The notes below the pieces were generated by a model. That model did no database searches, was not told where the DNA came from, and saw nothing but the letters and a program-made list of their open reading frames with translations. Position numbers and translations under genes: made by a program. A stretch of DNA of 64,000 bases from Saccharomycopsis phalli. Lineage: Eukaryota; Ascomycota; Saccharomycetes; Ascoideales; Saccharomycopsidaceae. The DNA is taken from NCBI GenBank assembly GCA_020342235.1, contig CP073213.1, positions 412,501 to 476,500 on the forward strand, in the 5' to 3' direction. This document shows, piece after piece, positions 40,357-49,867 of the stretch (its first letter is position 1; each line of letters begins with the position of its first letter).

Positions 40357-40929
40357 TCAGCTCTTCTCCACCTCAGACCCAGATTCAGGCGCATTGCCAA
40401 CAGGCTGGCTTGTCTCTACAGCCTCCTGCTTCCCACGAACACCATTGAACCCCCCTCTTCCTCTGAACCCCCCTCTTCCTCTGAAACTGCCCCTTCCTCT
40501 GAAACTGCCCCGCCCACGGAAACCGGCACGGCCGCGGAACCCGCCACGGCGAGCAAACCCTGGAATGTTTGTTCTCTTTTGCGTGACATTCAACCTGCGC
40601 TCCTTAAACTCGGAGGAGTTCAACTCGAGCGCCTGGGCAACCGAGTCCTTGACCGCAAACTCGACATAGGCAAACCCCTTTGGCTGGCCCGTGAACTTGT
40701 CATACAAGATGGTGATGCGGTTTATTATGCCGCAGCGATTGAAGAACTTCTCCAATTCCTCTGGGGTGGCGCTATAGTCGACATTCCCCACGTACACCGA
40801 GCGCGAGTCGATCTCCTTTTGCTGCTCTCTGATCTCGTCTCTGGTCAACCGTGGCTTTTCGCTTGGCGGCATCAGGTCCGGGACCGGGTGATGTTCCTGG
40901 GGATTTTCTACTTGGTTCTCGTCGCTCAT
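40357..40929 (-). CDS. PABPN1/Pab2-like RRM protein with RGG tail
   Basis: Encodes 190 aa. A short acidic and helical N-terminus ([23 protein letters not shown]) leads into one RRM (about residues 43-120) with RNP2 VYVGNV and RNP1 [10 protein letters not shown]-terminal RGG-type domain follows, built of repeats [12 protein letters not shown] encoded by a small minisatellite. This layout matches nuclear poly(A)-binding PABPN1, fission yeast Pab2 and budding yeast Sgn1; which of these functions applies is not shown by sequence. The RGG arginines are likely methylated, as in the family. Divergent from NOP16. Confidence 0.88.
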   Translation of the reverse strand: MSDENQVENPQEHHPVPDLMPPSEKPRLTRDEIREQQKEIDSRSVYVGNVDYSATPEELEKFFNRCGIINRITILYDKFTGQPKGFAYVEFAVKDSVAQALELNSSEFKERRLNVTQKRTNIPGFARRGGFRGRAGFRGRGSFRGRGSFRGRGGFRGRGGFNGVRGKQEAVETSQPVGNAPESGSEVEKS

Positions 40930-41090
40930 ATCTCGAATCTTGTATTCTACCTGGTGCCCCTAAACTCCGCTGTTTGCTGGTGAAAAAATTTTGGAGCGGT
41001 ATAGGGTAACCGGCATCTACACCCGCACCGCGCGGTGCACGGGTGCAGCACCGGAAATATTTTTTTTTCTCATGAGAGCATCGGGCCCAA
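40930..41090. promoter_or_regulatory. 161-bp divergent promoter RRM gene/NOP16
   Basis: Contains GGGTAA (41004-41009, reverse of TTACCC) and, at about 41020-41046, a GC-rich near-palindrome of CACCCG-CACC-GCGC-GGTG-CACGGGTG, resembling paired Rap1-type boxes. An upstream T-run is at 41061-41068. Confidence 0.55.
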
Positions 41091-41678
41091 ATGACTTCAG
41101 TGCGCAAGAGAAAGGCCAGCAAGGCAAACCGCAAGGTCACCAGACGCACAAAGGACAAGCACCGCAAGGTCACCGTCAAGGGCAACAAGTTTCTCGAGGG
41201 AAACTGGGACGACAACCTCACGATTGCCCAGAATTACAAGCGGCTTGGTCTCGCGGTCCAATTGGGCACCCCGGCTGGCGGACAAGAAAAGGACTTTGAT
41301 CAGAAGCCAGACGACAATCCCGCGGAAAAGAGCAACGAATTGGGAGAGGGCGAGGCCCGGATTGTTCGTGACGACCAGGGAAATGTCGTCCAAGTGGTGT
41401 ATGGGACTAAACCAGATGAAGATGCAGAGCCCGAGATAGAGAAGCCCAAGACAGAGTTTGTCGCACAGTTGGAGGAGTATGCGTCGCGGCCAGTTGAGCT
41501 GGTCGAGCGGTATCAATCTGCGCGGGAGTCTGACTGGATTGCTGCGTTGGTGCAAAAGTACGGCGATGATTATGAGAAGATGAAGTGGGACCGCAAGTTG
41601 AATGTGAATCAGAATAGCGTCGGGGTATTGAAGAAGAAGGTGCGCAAGTGGAAGGCCCAGAAGAAGGCCGGCGTGTGA
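41091..41678 (+). CDS. NOP16: Ribosome biogenesis protein Nop16
   Basis: Encodes 195 aa. Nop16 is a constituent of nucleolar pre-60S particles. The very basic N-terminus (MTSVRKRKASKANRKVTRRTKDKHRK) is followed by the family signature WDDNLTIAQNYKRLGL (about residues 39-54). The C-terminal region DYEKMKWDRKLNVNQ and the KKKVRKWK tail are also typical. Length is close to the family's usual 200 or so. No intron. It shares its promoter with an RRM protein. Confidence 0.94.
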   Translation: MTSVRKRKASKANRKVTRRTKDKHRKVTVKGNKFLEGNWDDNLTIAQNYKRLGLAVQLGTPAGGQEKDFDQKPDDNPAEKSNELGEGEARIVRDDQGNVVQVVYGTKPDEDAEPEIEKPKTEFVAQLEEYASRPVELVERYQSARESDWIAALVQKYGDDYEKMKWDRKLNVNQNSVGVLKKKVRKWKAQKKAGV

Positions 41679-42935
41679 GCTCAAGATTGTACTGGGCAGT
41701 GGAAAAGGACTGTGGGATTGAGTCGGCAGAATATAGCACAGCGTAGGATGTATGTATATTTGCCGTTGGTTTGGCATTTAGGCATTGCTGTGGCAACTGG
41801 ATTCATCAAGTGCGGCTTGAATGGCCAATGTGGCTTGGCAGTTTTGTTATACATGGGACGTTGGAAATGAATTACGGATACTTGGTGTAGCGTGCATGGC
41901 AGTTTTTTGATTATCGTGGTACGATCTTTCTGGGATGAAATTCTTGGCTTGATTAAATCTTGGCTTGATTAAATCTTGGCTTGATTAAATCTTGGCTTGA
42001 TTAAATCTTGGCTTGTTTAAATCTTGGCTTGTTTAAATCTTGGCTTGTTTAAATCTTGACTAGTTTAAATCTTGACTTGTGAATGACAAGATTAAATACG
42101 GTATAGTTGCATGTGTTTGCTGTAGACATGAATGTGGTTGTAATATAACCCAGTGGTTTGGTGATATACTAACAAAAATGCGCGTCAACAAGATTGTTGA
42201 AATATACTCGTCAACTATTCAAAAGCCCGACTATTACACTTGACAAACTTCTTGTGCTCGGAATAAGTACAGTTGAACTGGTAACTTCCTTGAACCAGAC
42301 AGGAATGCTTTTCAACTGGCCTTGAATACGCAACTCGATTAAAGTATTTGCCAATCCTAGACTATTTTTAATAACATTATTTTGTATCTGGCCCTTGTCA
42401 GCTGCTTGGGACTCGGACTTTAAATTGAGCGGTTTTCAACTCACAGTACTTGTGCAAACCTAGTCGCACTTGGCATCAAGTTTGACTGCTGAATCTCAAT
42501 ACGCGATGGAATTCAAGCTAATGTGGATTCTTTCGCAATGCCCTCGTATTTACATTGGCAATGCTGCCTCATTTCTTTGGCAGAGATATATTTGAATAAC
42601 AGTGCCTTTGGAGAAATTGCTATATATTAGTTTTGCGAGAATCAGAGACCGGGTACATATTAGCACGTGATCTCATTATTGTGAGGTTTACCCAGTGGAT
42701 ATAGGTGTAATGTCGTGGTTAACTAACCACTGCAGAATAGGTCCAGTATTCAAGGAGGAGTTCGGAGTAGCTTACCAAACTCAGCCACAGAATACAGTAG
42801 CGCGTCCGCCAATCAATGGTAACCACCATCTGATTAAAGGACAACAACCTCTTAGGAGGATCGGCGTTCTCTATAAGAAGGCCGACATTTCGCTGCAAAC
42901 ATAACAATCACAAGACCAATTCAGCTGGATATCTA
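41679..42935. other. Intergenic with 16-bp tandem repeat
   Basis: About nine copies of TTAAATCTTGGCTTGA lie at 41940-42075. The rest (42080-42935) shows no supported gene. Scattered words near 42330-42600 (TATTTGCCAATC, GACTGCTGAATCTC, GGCAGCATTG-like) recall the LINE 3' region but too weakly to call. Confidence 0.6.
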
Positions 42936-43801
42936 TATCTAGCACAACCCATTCCGGTTATCCAAATCCTAAAGGAACAAAACAAACAATTAGGTAGTTT
43001 ATAGTTTGCTGTAATTCTATGTCTAATCAGGGTACACCTATAAACTACGACATGTAAACTGTCGAAAAATCCTTACATCTCTTGATTGGTTAGAGCTGTA
43101 GCAAGAAATTGTTAATTAGATATAGATTTCTATATATGTTTTATTTTTGGAATAGAATGACGATTTAATGATCAAGTGACTGTTTCCAGTTGCCCTTTAT
43201 ACGGTAAAGTGATTTCCTTTTGTAGTTGTCACATTTACACATCTATTACGACCCATCATAATTCATTGGATATTATATAGGGAACGGAGCCTGTTGTCTT
43301 GTATTTCACAGCCCGGATATCACGGCATAAACATGCCCGCTTCAGTAGTTTGCATCTTCAGTTTCCAGTTTATAGTATTCAAGTAGGCCTGATCTGACAA
43401 TTTATTCATTTGAATTGCATTGTAATCTGTTGATATATTAGTCTGGCACGCCAAAGAAGAGATTAAAGAATCTCTACCAGTCAAGTCTTTGTCTGCGTTT
43501 TTTGACAACTAGCGTGTTGAGGTTCGGCTGGTATTTTGCAAGGCTGTTATTTGTGTAGACGCAAAGTATCCATATTCTGGGGTGGTATATAGTTGTGAAT
43601 TGAAGATATATTACCAGCACGGTTTGCCATGGTGATTTAGATTAGTTGTATAACTTTTTAATGTGTTGTTCCTTGTATTGAATAACCTGCCGTAGTTTAT
43701 AGATCTGGCCATATTAACCATAGTATGATGAATTATAAACTACTGAATTATTTGCTTTGTTCCTTTAGGATCTGGATAATCGGATTGGGCTCTGCTAGAT
43801 A
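42936..43801. mobile_element. Candidate element with about 75-bp terminal inverted repeats
   Basis: The left end (from TATCTAGCACAACCCATTCC) and the reverse complement of the right end (from TATCTAGCAGAGCCCAATCC) match at roughly 85% over about 75 bp, including the shared AGTTTATA near the inner edge. The 866-bp unit has no credible coding sequence. TA dinucleotides flank the TCTAGCA ends, so a Tc1/mariner-type MITE is possible. An inverted pair of old solo LTRs is the alternative. Only one copy is seen here. Confidence 0.5.
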
Positions 43802-43834
43802 CAATGTGAATTGGAATTGTGTGTAGTACCATGT

Positions 43835-43945
43835 GACACTCCACACTCGGAGAGATTACTAGAACGTGTGGAAGATGATTCCAATACATGGCGAGGTTTA
43901 GCGGGCAAATTTGGCAGCACCAGGTTACAAAATCTAGTACTGAGG
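43835..43945 (+). mobile_element. LINE 3' UTR relic
   Basis: Aligns with 33515-33625 (CACACTCGG-GAG, AGAACG-GTGGAA-ATGATTCCAA-ACAT, CAAATTTGGCA). It is a short internal fragment without a tail. Confidence 0.6.
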
Positions 43946-44030
43946 GTTACAATCTGGATAATGGATAATAGGAATTACATCAGGATAATAGGAATTACAA
44001 TCTAGCATAATGTAGATTAATAGATATATA

Positions 44031-44210
44031 AACTAGCATAAATGTAGATTAATAGACATGATAAACTAGCATAAATGTAGAGTAATAGACATGATAAACT
44101 AGCATAAATGTAGAGTAATAGACATGATAAACTAGCATAAATGTAGAGTAATAGACATGATAAACTAGCATAAATGTAGAGTAATAGACATGATAATCTA
44201 GCATAAAATG
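44031..44210. repeat. 33-bp tandem repeat downstream of BUD6
   Basis: Five to six near-perfect copies of a 33-bp unit starting ACTAGCATAAATGTAGAGTA. It ends just before the 3' end of BUD6. Confidence 0.85.
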
Positions 44211-44287
44211 TAATGGATTACTCCACTCATCCATCAATGCATACTCCTCCATCATACACTCCATACCCCTCCTCTCCTCCTCCCCTC

Positions 44288-46342
44288 CTAAGCCAATGCC
44301 ATGCTGGCAAAGGAACTCTTTAAATTCTCCTCGTCCTTCAACTTGCGGATCCGCTCCGTCTCCTCAATACCCCCCGACTTCTTCAACTTGTTGCCCTCGA
44401 CAAAACCCCCAAGCTCCTCCTCAAAGTCGTTCATCAAGCGGGCCTGCCGGCTAATCTCGCGCACCTTTTCGGCCTTTTCAATGGCGTCCAACCTGCTCTG
44501 GTGGTTCGGCTGGAGAGCCACGACCTCGGACAACATTGCGTCTCGGAGCCCCTCCAAGCTCTGGCCTGGTTCTGGCAAGGGCAAGTTGGGCTTGCGGACA
44601 CGGTTCCGGCGGTGTTTCTGGTGCTCCTTGGCGACGTGATCGACGAGAGTGAACGTCTCCTTGGCCTTGGCCAAGTCCTCCTTCAAGTCGTCGACCAAAT
44701 CCTCCTGGAGCTTGAAAAACTGCTGCTCCTCGCACACAATGTCCAAATCCTTTTCCCAGATTGTCTTCCACTTTGGTTTCTCGCTGACAATGTACTCGTG
44801 CATGCTCTCGATCGCCAGCTGCGCGCGCGAAATGTCGTGCTCCACCACCAGAAGCTGTTTGTCCGACGGACGGGCACCTCTCTGGGCGACATCCTTGCGC
44901 AAGGCCTCAACGACGTCCTGCAAATCGTCCACCGTGGTCAACAACTCGTCCGAATCCTCAGACAACTTCCCATGACAGCCCTCCATGTACTTGCGATTAG
45001 CCAGACTCAGCACATCGAAGTTGCGGCTCTTGAACACCGCCACCTGCCCGAGAAACTCGCGGAGCAGCGCCACCTGCCGCTGCTTCTCGCTGCTGGCAAT
45101 CTGCCGCACCACCGCCAACTCCCGCCGGATCTCGGCAAGCTGCCCCGCCTCAAACGGCCGGGCAACCTCCGTGGGGGGCCCGGCAGGCCGCGGCGCAAGG
45201 CCCTCGAGCGCCGCCCGGAGCGTGGTGCCAAACGACTCCTGCACCCGCCCAAGCTGCCCCTGGAGCGCCTCGACCTGCCGCTGGAGCGCGCGCAACTGCT
45301 CGTCATGGTCATGCTCCATCACATTGAGCGAGATAATACACCCGTCGGCGACATCACCAAGCAGCAGCTCCTCCAACTCGTACGGCACCGCAGTCGCACT
45401 GCCCTGGATATACATCTCCGGGAACTTGTCGCCAAACCGTTGCGGCGAGAACTTGTCAATGAACAAGAGCCGGAGCGCATTGAAGGTCACGGGACCCAGC
45501 ACCCGCGCCTTCTTGGTTCGCCCACCAACTCGCACATACACCTCCACCCCGGTCACGTGATTTTTCGGGGGTGCGGGTGGGTCCTCGGGCAAGTCCTTGG
45601 GGAGCGGCATCTCGGTTTCTTTTGTGAGTTTTGCGTATTGGTACGCGGAAAATCGCCGCGACGCCCGCCGCTTGAGCGAATCCCCCTGCTGCAACTGCTT
45701 GAGCGCGTCCAGCTCCCCGTCCGCGGAAGTGCTCACAACCACGCTGGGGATGGTCGCAGGACCTTCGCTCAACGCCCGGTAGGAGTCGAGCCGCTGTTTT
45801 GGAAGCGGGTTCGTCGGTTCTTTGAGGCTCACGCTGCTGCGCGATATGGTCTTTTTCTCAGGGACCGGCGGAAGCTCCTGTTTTGCCGGTTCCTGTTTCG
45901 CAAGCTCCGGCTTCGGCCGCATGTCCCGTACCTCCAGCTGCTTGCGCTTCAAGTTCCGGAGAAGCGTCACAATGATCTGCCGGATCGTGGGGAGGTACTT
46001 ATCAAGGCTCTGCTGCGACGGTGCCTCGCACAAGGCCTCTTCGAGCACCACGCGCAACAGGTGCGGCACGTCGCCCAAGTCGGTGACATCGACACCAGTG
46101 TTGGAAAATGCCCGGCACGCGACCTTGAAGTCGCCGCCTAGCTGCACATATGCGTTCAGCACGTCGTTCTCCGACGCCGAGCCCCGAGCCCACTGGGTGA
46201 GGCTCTCTAGAAGATGCTTTGTGGCGACCAACAAGCGGGTCACGCTCAGCTCGATCGTATTCATCTGCAGTTAGCACGGGTCGCGTCTCAGCCGTCGCAT
46301 TATCGACGATTCACTCACGGTATTGTTCAGAACGGGGTTCAT
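44288..46342 (-). CDS. BUD6: Bud6/Aip3 polarity factor, with 54-nt intron
   Basis: Bud6 binds actin and formins and promotes actin cable assembly at growth sites. Exon 1 (46342-46319) encodes MNPVLNNT and exon 2 starts at 46264; the protein is 666 aa. The 54-nt intron (46265-46318) has GTGAGT and CTAAC-TG-CAG. The N-terminal helical region (LSVTRLLVATKHLLESLTQWA...) is the conserved Aip3 start. The C-terminal half (about residues 330-640) is coiled coil, including LRALQRQVEALQGQLGRVQ and the conserved KPKWKTIWEKDLDIVCEEQQF core. If unspliced, translation could begin at the ATG opening exon 2, so the intron changes only eight residues. Divergent from SWC4. Confidence 0.92.
46265..46318 (-). 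other. Intron of BUD6 (54 nt)
   Basis: GTGAGT at the 5' end, GTGCTAACTGCAG at the 3' end, phase 0, after the eighth codon. The branch-to-acceptor spacing is the same as in the two other introns of the window. Confidence 0.75.
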
Positions 46343-46565
46343 GGTGCCATACCAAGCACCCACCGGCTAATTAGCAAGATTACCCGGGACACGTGACAAA
46401 CAAAGGCACGTGACCGTCAATGTCACATGACAAATATTACATCACGTGATCCTTCATTAATGACGTCATTATATGATCACGTGTATACTCATATCACATG
46501 ACATCATGTTTCCACGTGACCTTCCTCGTGATCCTTCATCCTACATTTTCAACACTCCATCCTCA
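46343..46565. promoter_or_regulatory. Divergent promoter BUD6/SWC4 with five E-boxes
   Basis: TTACCCGG (46380-46387, Reb1 type) is followed by CACGTG at 46390, 46407, 46443, 46478 and 46513, and a CRE-like TGACGTCA at 46461. Such a dense cluster points to a bHLH factor such as Cbf1; inference. Confidence 0.6.
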
Positions 46566-47996
46566 ATGTCAGATATCTTGGACGTCTTCAACGTCAAACG
46601 CCAGCCGCCAAAGAAAAAACAGCGCGTCGAGCCGCCAAAGCTCACAGGCGTCAGCCGCGAGTTGTACAACTTGCTCGGCGAAAACACCCCCGCACTCCAG
46701 CTCCACCCGGGGTCCAAGTTCAAGCAGCGCATCAACGACAAGACCAAGCCGTCAAAGTGGCACTGGTGCAAATTCGACAACGGCGCGCGTGGCGACGGGC
46801 TCCAGCTCTCCCACTGGCTGAAATCTCCCAGCGGCGCGCAGTACGCGTTTGAGCAGTTTAACCAGCACTTGAAGCTTCCGCAGTTGGACCAGGACGCGTA
46901 CGAGAAAATCGTGGCGCCGCTCGACAATTCCGGCTGGGATTTTGTCGAGACCGAGCACTTGTTTACGCTCTGTGCGCGCTATGATTTGCGCTGGCACATT
47001 ATCCATGACCGGTACGATGAGGTTTCATCAATCAAAAACGACGAGGTTTCATCGACCAAAGACAACGACACTTCATTGACCAAAGACAGCGACACTTCAT
47101 CGACCAAAGACAGCGACACTTCATCGACCAAAGACAGCGACACTTCATCAACCAAAGACCACGAGACTTCATCAACCAAAGACAACTCAGTCGCTCCATC
47201 ACTTCAAGACCACAATTTGTCCGCCCGCTCACTCGAAGACCTCAAGCTGCGGTTCTATTTCGTGTGCCATGCGCTCCTCAGCGACGAAAACCGCATTCTC
47301 AAGGAGGCCGGCATCCTCGACGAGCTGAAAATCAAGCTCATTGACGCATTGGCACTGTTCTCGGCGCCGAAAGAAACCGAGCGCAAGGCGTACTTGGCGC
47401 GACTCTTGGCACGGTCCCCTGCGGAAATCGCCGAGGAGGAGTCGCTTGTCATTGAGGCGCGTCGCTTTGAACAAGCAGCACAGAAAATGTTGGCCGAACG
47501 TGCTGCGCTCCTCAACCTTTTGGACGCACCATCCAGCACAGGCAACATCAATCAGTACCTCAGCCTGCAGGGCCTCTCGCAGCTCTACAACGCGCTCTTG
47601 TTCTCCGACAAGAAGAAGAAACCGGCCGACGTTCCGGTACCGGTGCCGGTTCCAGCCGCAAAGCCGCCGCCAGAGACGTCCGATCCCGTCGCCCAGATGC
47701 TCAACAAAAAGCTCTCGGCCCAAGAGGAGGAGGCGTACGGGCTTTCGTACCATCATGATCGGATTCCGGGCGGTGTGCATCTCCGCTCGTCGCGAATCGC
47801 AACCTACAAGCCCACGGTGCAAGTGAAGCTTGTGAGTGTGTTGAATGAGTTGGAGCTTTCTTCTCGGCCTGTGATTTTGACGGAGGCGGTGGTGAAGCGG
47901 TTCAACAGTTTGACGGAGGCGATTTCGACTTTGTTGGAGACGAAGAAGCAGATTGACCGATTGGAGACGGAGATGAAGTTGGTCAAGAGTGGGTGA
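46566..47996 (+). CDS. SWC4: Swc4/DMAP1 chromatin subunit
   Basis: Encodes 476 aa when started at MSDILDVFN, which fits the family start; an in-frame ATG 93 bp upstream is less likely. Swc4 is shared by the SWR1 (H2A.Z exchange) and NuA4 (acetyltransferase) complexes. The SANT/Myb-like domain is at about residues 60-150, with NGARGDGLQLSHW and WDFVETEHLFTLCARYDLRWHIIHDRYD split by a short spacer. After it an in-frame 24-bp minisatellite (about 47040-47185) encodes repeats of TSSTKDSD, an insertion unlikely to be conserved. A helical region (about 280-330) and the conserved C-terminus with QVKLVSVLNELELSSRPV follow. Confidence 0.93.
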   Translation: MSDILDVFNVKRQPPKKKQRVEPPKLTGVSRELYNLLGENTPALQLHPGSKFKQRINDKTKPSKWHWCKFDNGARGDGLQLSHWLKSPSGAQYAFEQFNQHLKLPQLDQDAYEKIVAPLDNSGWDFVETEHLFTLCARYDLRWHIIHDRYDEVSSIKNDEVSSTKDNDTSLTKDSDTSSTKDSDTSSTKDSDTSSTKDHETSSTKDNSVAPSLQDHNLSARSLEDLKLRFYFVCHALLSDENRILKEAGILDELKIKLIDALALFSAPKETERKAYLARLLARSPAEIAEEESLVIEARRFEQAAQKMLAERAALLNLLDAPSSTGNINQYLSLQGLSQLYNALLFSDKKKKPADVPVPVPVPAAKPPPETSDPVAQMLNKKLSAQEEEAYGLSYHHDRIPGGVHLRSSRIATYKPTVQVKLVSVLNELELSSRPVILTEAVVKRFNSLTEAISTLLETKKQIDRLETEMKLVKSG

Positions 47997-48499
47997 GAAG
48001 GTGGAGGGTGATTATGGAGAGAGTATTATGGACGAGAGAGTATTATGGATGAGAGAGTACTATGATGAGAGAGTACTATGGATCAAGATACAATATCTAA
48101 ATAACCACACTACTCCGTCTCGTTGCAAATTTCTAAGTAATACACTACTCCATCTCGTCTCATTGGCATCCACTCGGAAAATTCAATAGTCTCTTGTGCA
48201 ACCAATTGCATTCCAAGCACCATCGAAACCTCCTTGGACCTGCCATTCAAAACTACACGCAATCTGGCCATTTTCTTCCCCGCATCGCGTCATTTTACAA
48301 ACCAGACATTTACAAATTACAAGCTTGTCAAGTTGCAACTACTTCTCCAGCCTATTTGATCTCGTGTCGCGCCATATGTGGAGTCACAGTTTGTCTAATA
48401 AGTATCTTTGTATTTAGCAATTTCCAAATACAGTCAATCCACACTATTTTTGTACCTGAATTGCATCAGGTGCTGGCGAAATATAGCACCTCGTCAAGA
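47997..48499. other. SWC4 3' flank, no gene seen
   Basis: Short GAGAGAGTA(C/T)TATG repeats lie at 48020-48085. No supported gene. Confidence 0.5.
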
Positions 48500-48976
48500 G
48501 CTCTGGACGGATTCACCCTCGGCATACTTTTCACTGCTCAAAGTGCAAAAGATGTGGGATTCCACCTCCATCATACATGACTTGCCATGTCCAGAGCTCT
48601 TTGTAGCTCGAATTCTATCACGCATTGGTGAAATCTAGATTCCACTCGTGGAATATGGAAAACGTGAAAAGTGTTTGCCAATCAGTCTATAAACTCGTGG
48701 AGTTTTACCAAGATGTATTGGAACATGATTATCCAGCACATGGCGAGATTCAGCAGTCACACTCGACAAAAAGTGTGACCAGGCTTCTTACACAATCAAT
48801 ACGACTGCTCCCATTGAAGTTTTTAATCCCAAGCAACCAAATGAGGGTTGACAAAGGGTTTTCAACAGCAATGGTGCCTGATGTTCCTGAGTGAAAATAT
48901 ATCTGTCGAATAACCGTAATGCCGGAGATAATATATAGCTAAATGCAAAAATAAATATTATTATTATTATTAAATT
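48500..48976 (+). mobile_element. 5'-truncated LINE copy with tail
   Basis: It matches the LINE at 12819-13560: the zinc-motif end of ORF2 (AAAGTGCAAAAGATG, CCAGAGCTCTT, GAATTCTATC-CGCATT), the 3' untranslated region, and a (ATT)n-rich tail at about 48952-48972. Truncation just before the ORF end is typical of LINE insertions. Confidence 0.85.
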
Positions 48977-49867
48977 ACCTCCTGCCCAATACGGCTGCAC
49001 AAGACGATATGCTATTGTTTGATCAATGTATGGCCACTAGTAAGTTTTTGAATGACATGGATTACTGTTTGCCAGACAAGTAAGGACAATGCAACTGAGG
49101 CTTGGAGTTAGTGGGCTTAAATAAAGCGTAACGTGGCATTAAATAGTATCAACAAGGCCAATTAGTTTTTTTTTGGTGTAGAAATAATAATATTTTTTCC
49201 GGATACACTGTTATTCGAGAAGTATATTTTTACCCAGGAACATGCAGCATTACTGTTGAAAACCGTCATTTGGCTGTGTAGACAAGAGATTATTAGTGCA
49301 TACCTCTTGCCCACCAAGATCAGTCTTTTCTTTTGACAAAGTCGTACTTTTAAATAGTCAATTGTAATATTCAGTTATTTTTCTAGCTCGTAGCTTGACT
49401 AAATTAATACCCTCGTGAAGAATCCAGTTAGTTAGAGCTGCTAAATTTCAGATTTGAATTCGGCAACTTGAGTAGATTAATGAACCAAACTGTAATGTAG
49501 TAACTAAGATACGTGTTGATGAGATGGAATAGGTGTAAACCTTGTTACATGTCTTTTGTAGTTATCATGTTATTGCTATAATTAAAAGGCGCTCTTAGCC
49601 TTTGGCTACGTATTATTAAGGACTGTTTTGGTATCACAGCAGAATCAGACCAAGTTCAAAAACTAAATGTAAACATATACAAAAGTACCATAACTTATAA
49701 ACCGGTTTTACTTTATATAAATCCACAAGCTTCTCTGCAGTTATGATTGTGCTAGTTATTTCAACTACTTTTCTAGCTCAAGTCTCAAATGTCCAGCAGG
49801 TATACCAGTTGGCCAGCACATAAGCACGATACTATATTACCTATTCTAGTTTATATTAGTCTATATG
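48977..49867. other. Intergenic with a second, inverted LINE tail fragment
   Basis: Bases 49166-49262 match the last about 100 bp of the LINE in - orientation (tail TAATAATATTTTTT, then TTATTCGAGAAGTATATTTT). The rest shows no gene. Confidence 0.6.

Noticed and set aside
42695-42904. 69-codon frame beginning MDIGVMSW
   Set aside because: AT-rich intergenic context and no recognisable motif.
44031-44210. CRISPR-like look of evenly spaced repeats
   Set aside because: Units are directly abutting 33-bp tandem repeats without unique spacers, in a eukaryotic genome.
44501-46141. Long frame antisense to BUD6
   Set aside because: Mirror of the codon bias of BUD6, whose conserved motifs lie on the other strand; the same applies to long antisense frames in SEC7, SEC24 and the dehydrogenase.
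46473-46565. Upstream in-frame ATG of SWC4
   Set aside because: The added 31 residues are encoded by promoter sequence full of CACGTG boxes, and the family start MSDILDVF lies downstream.
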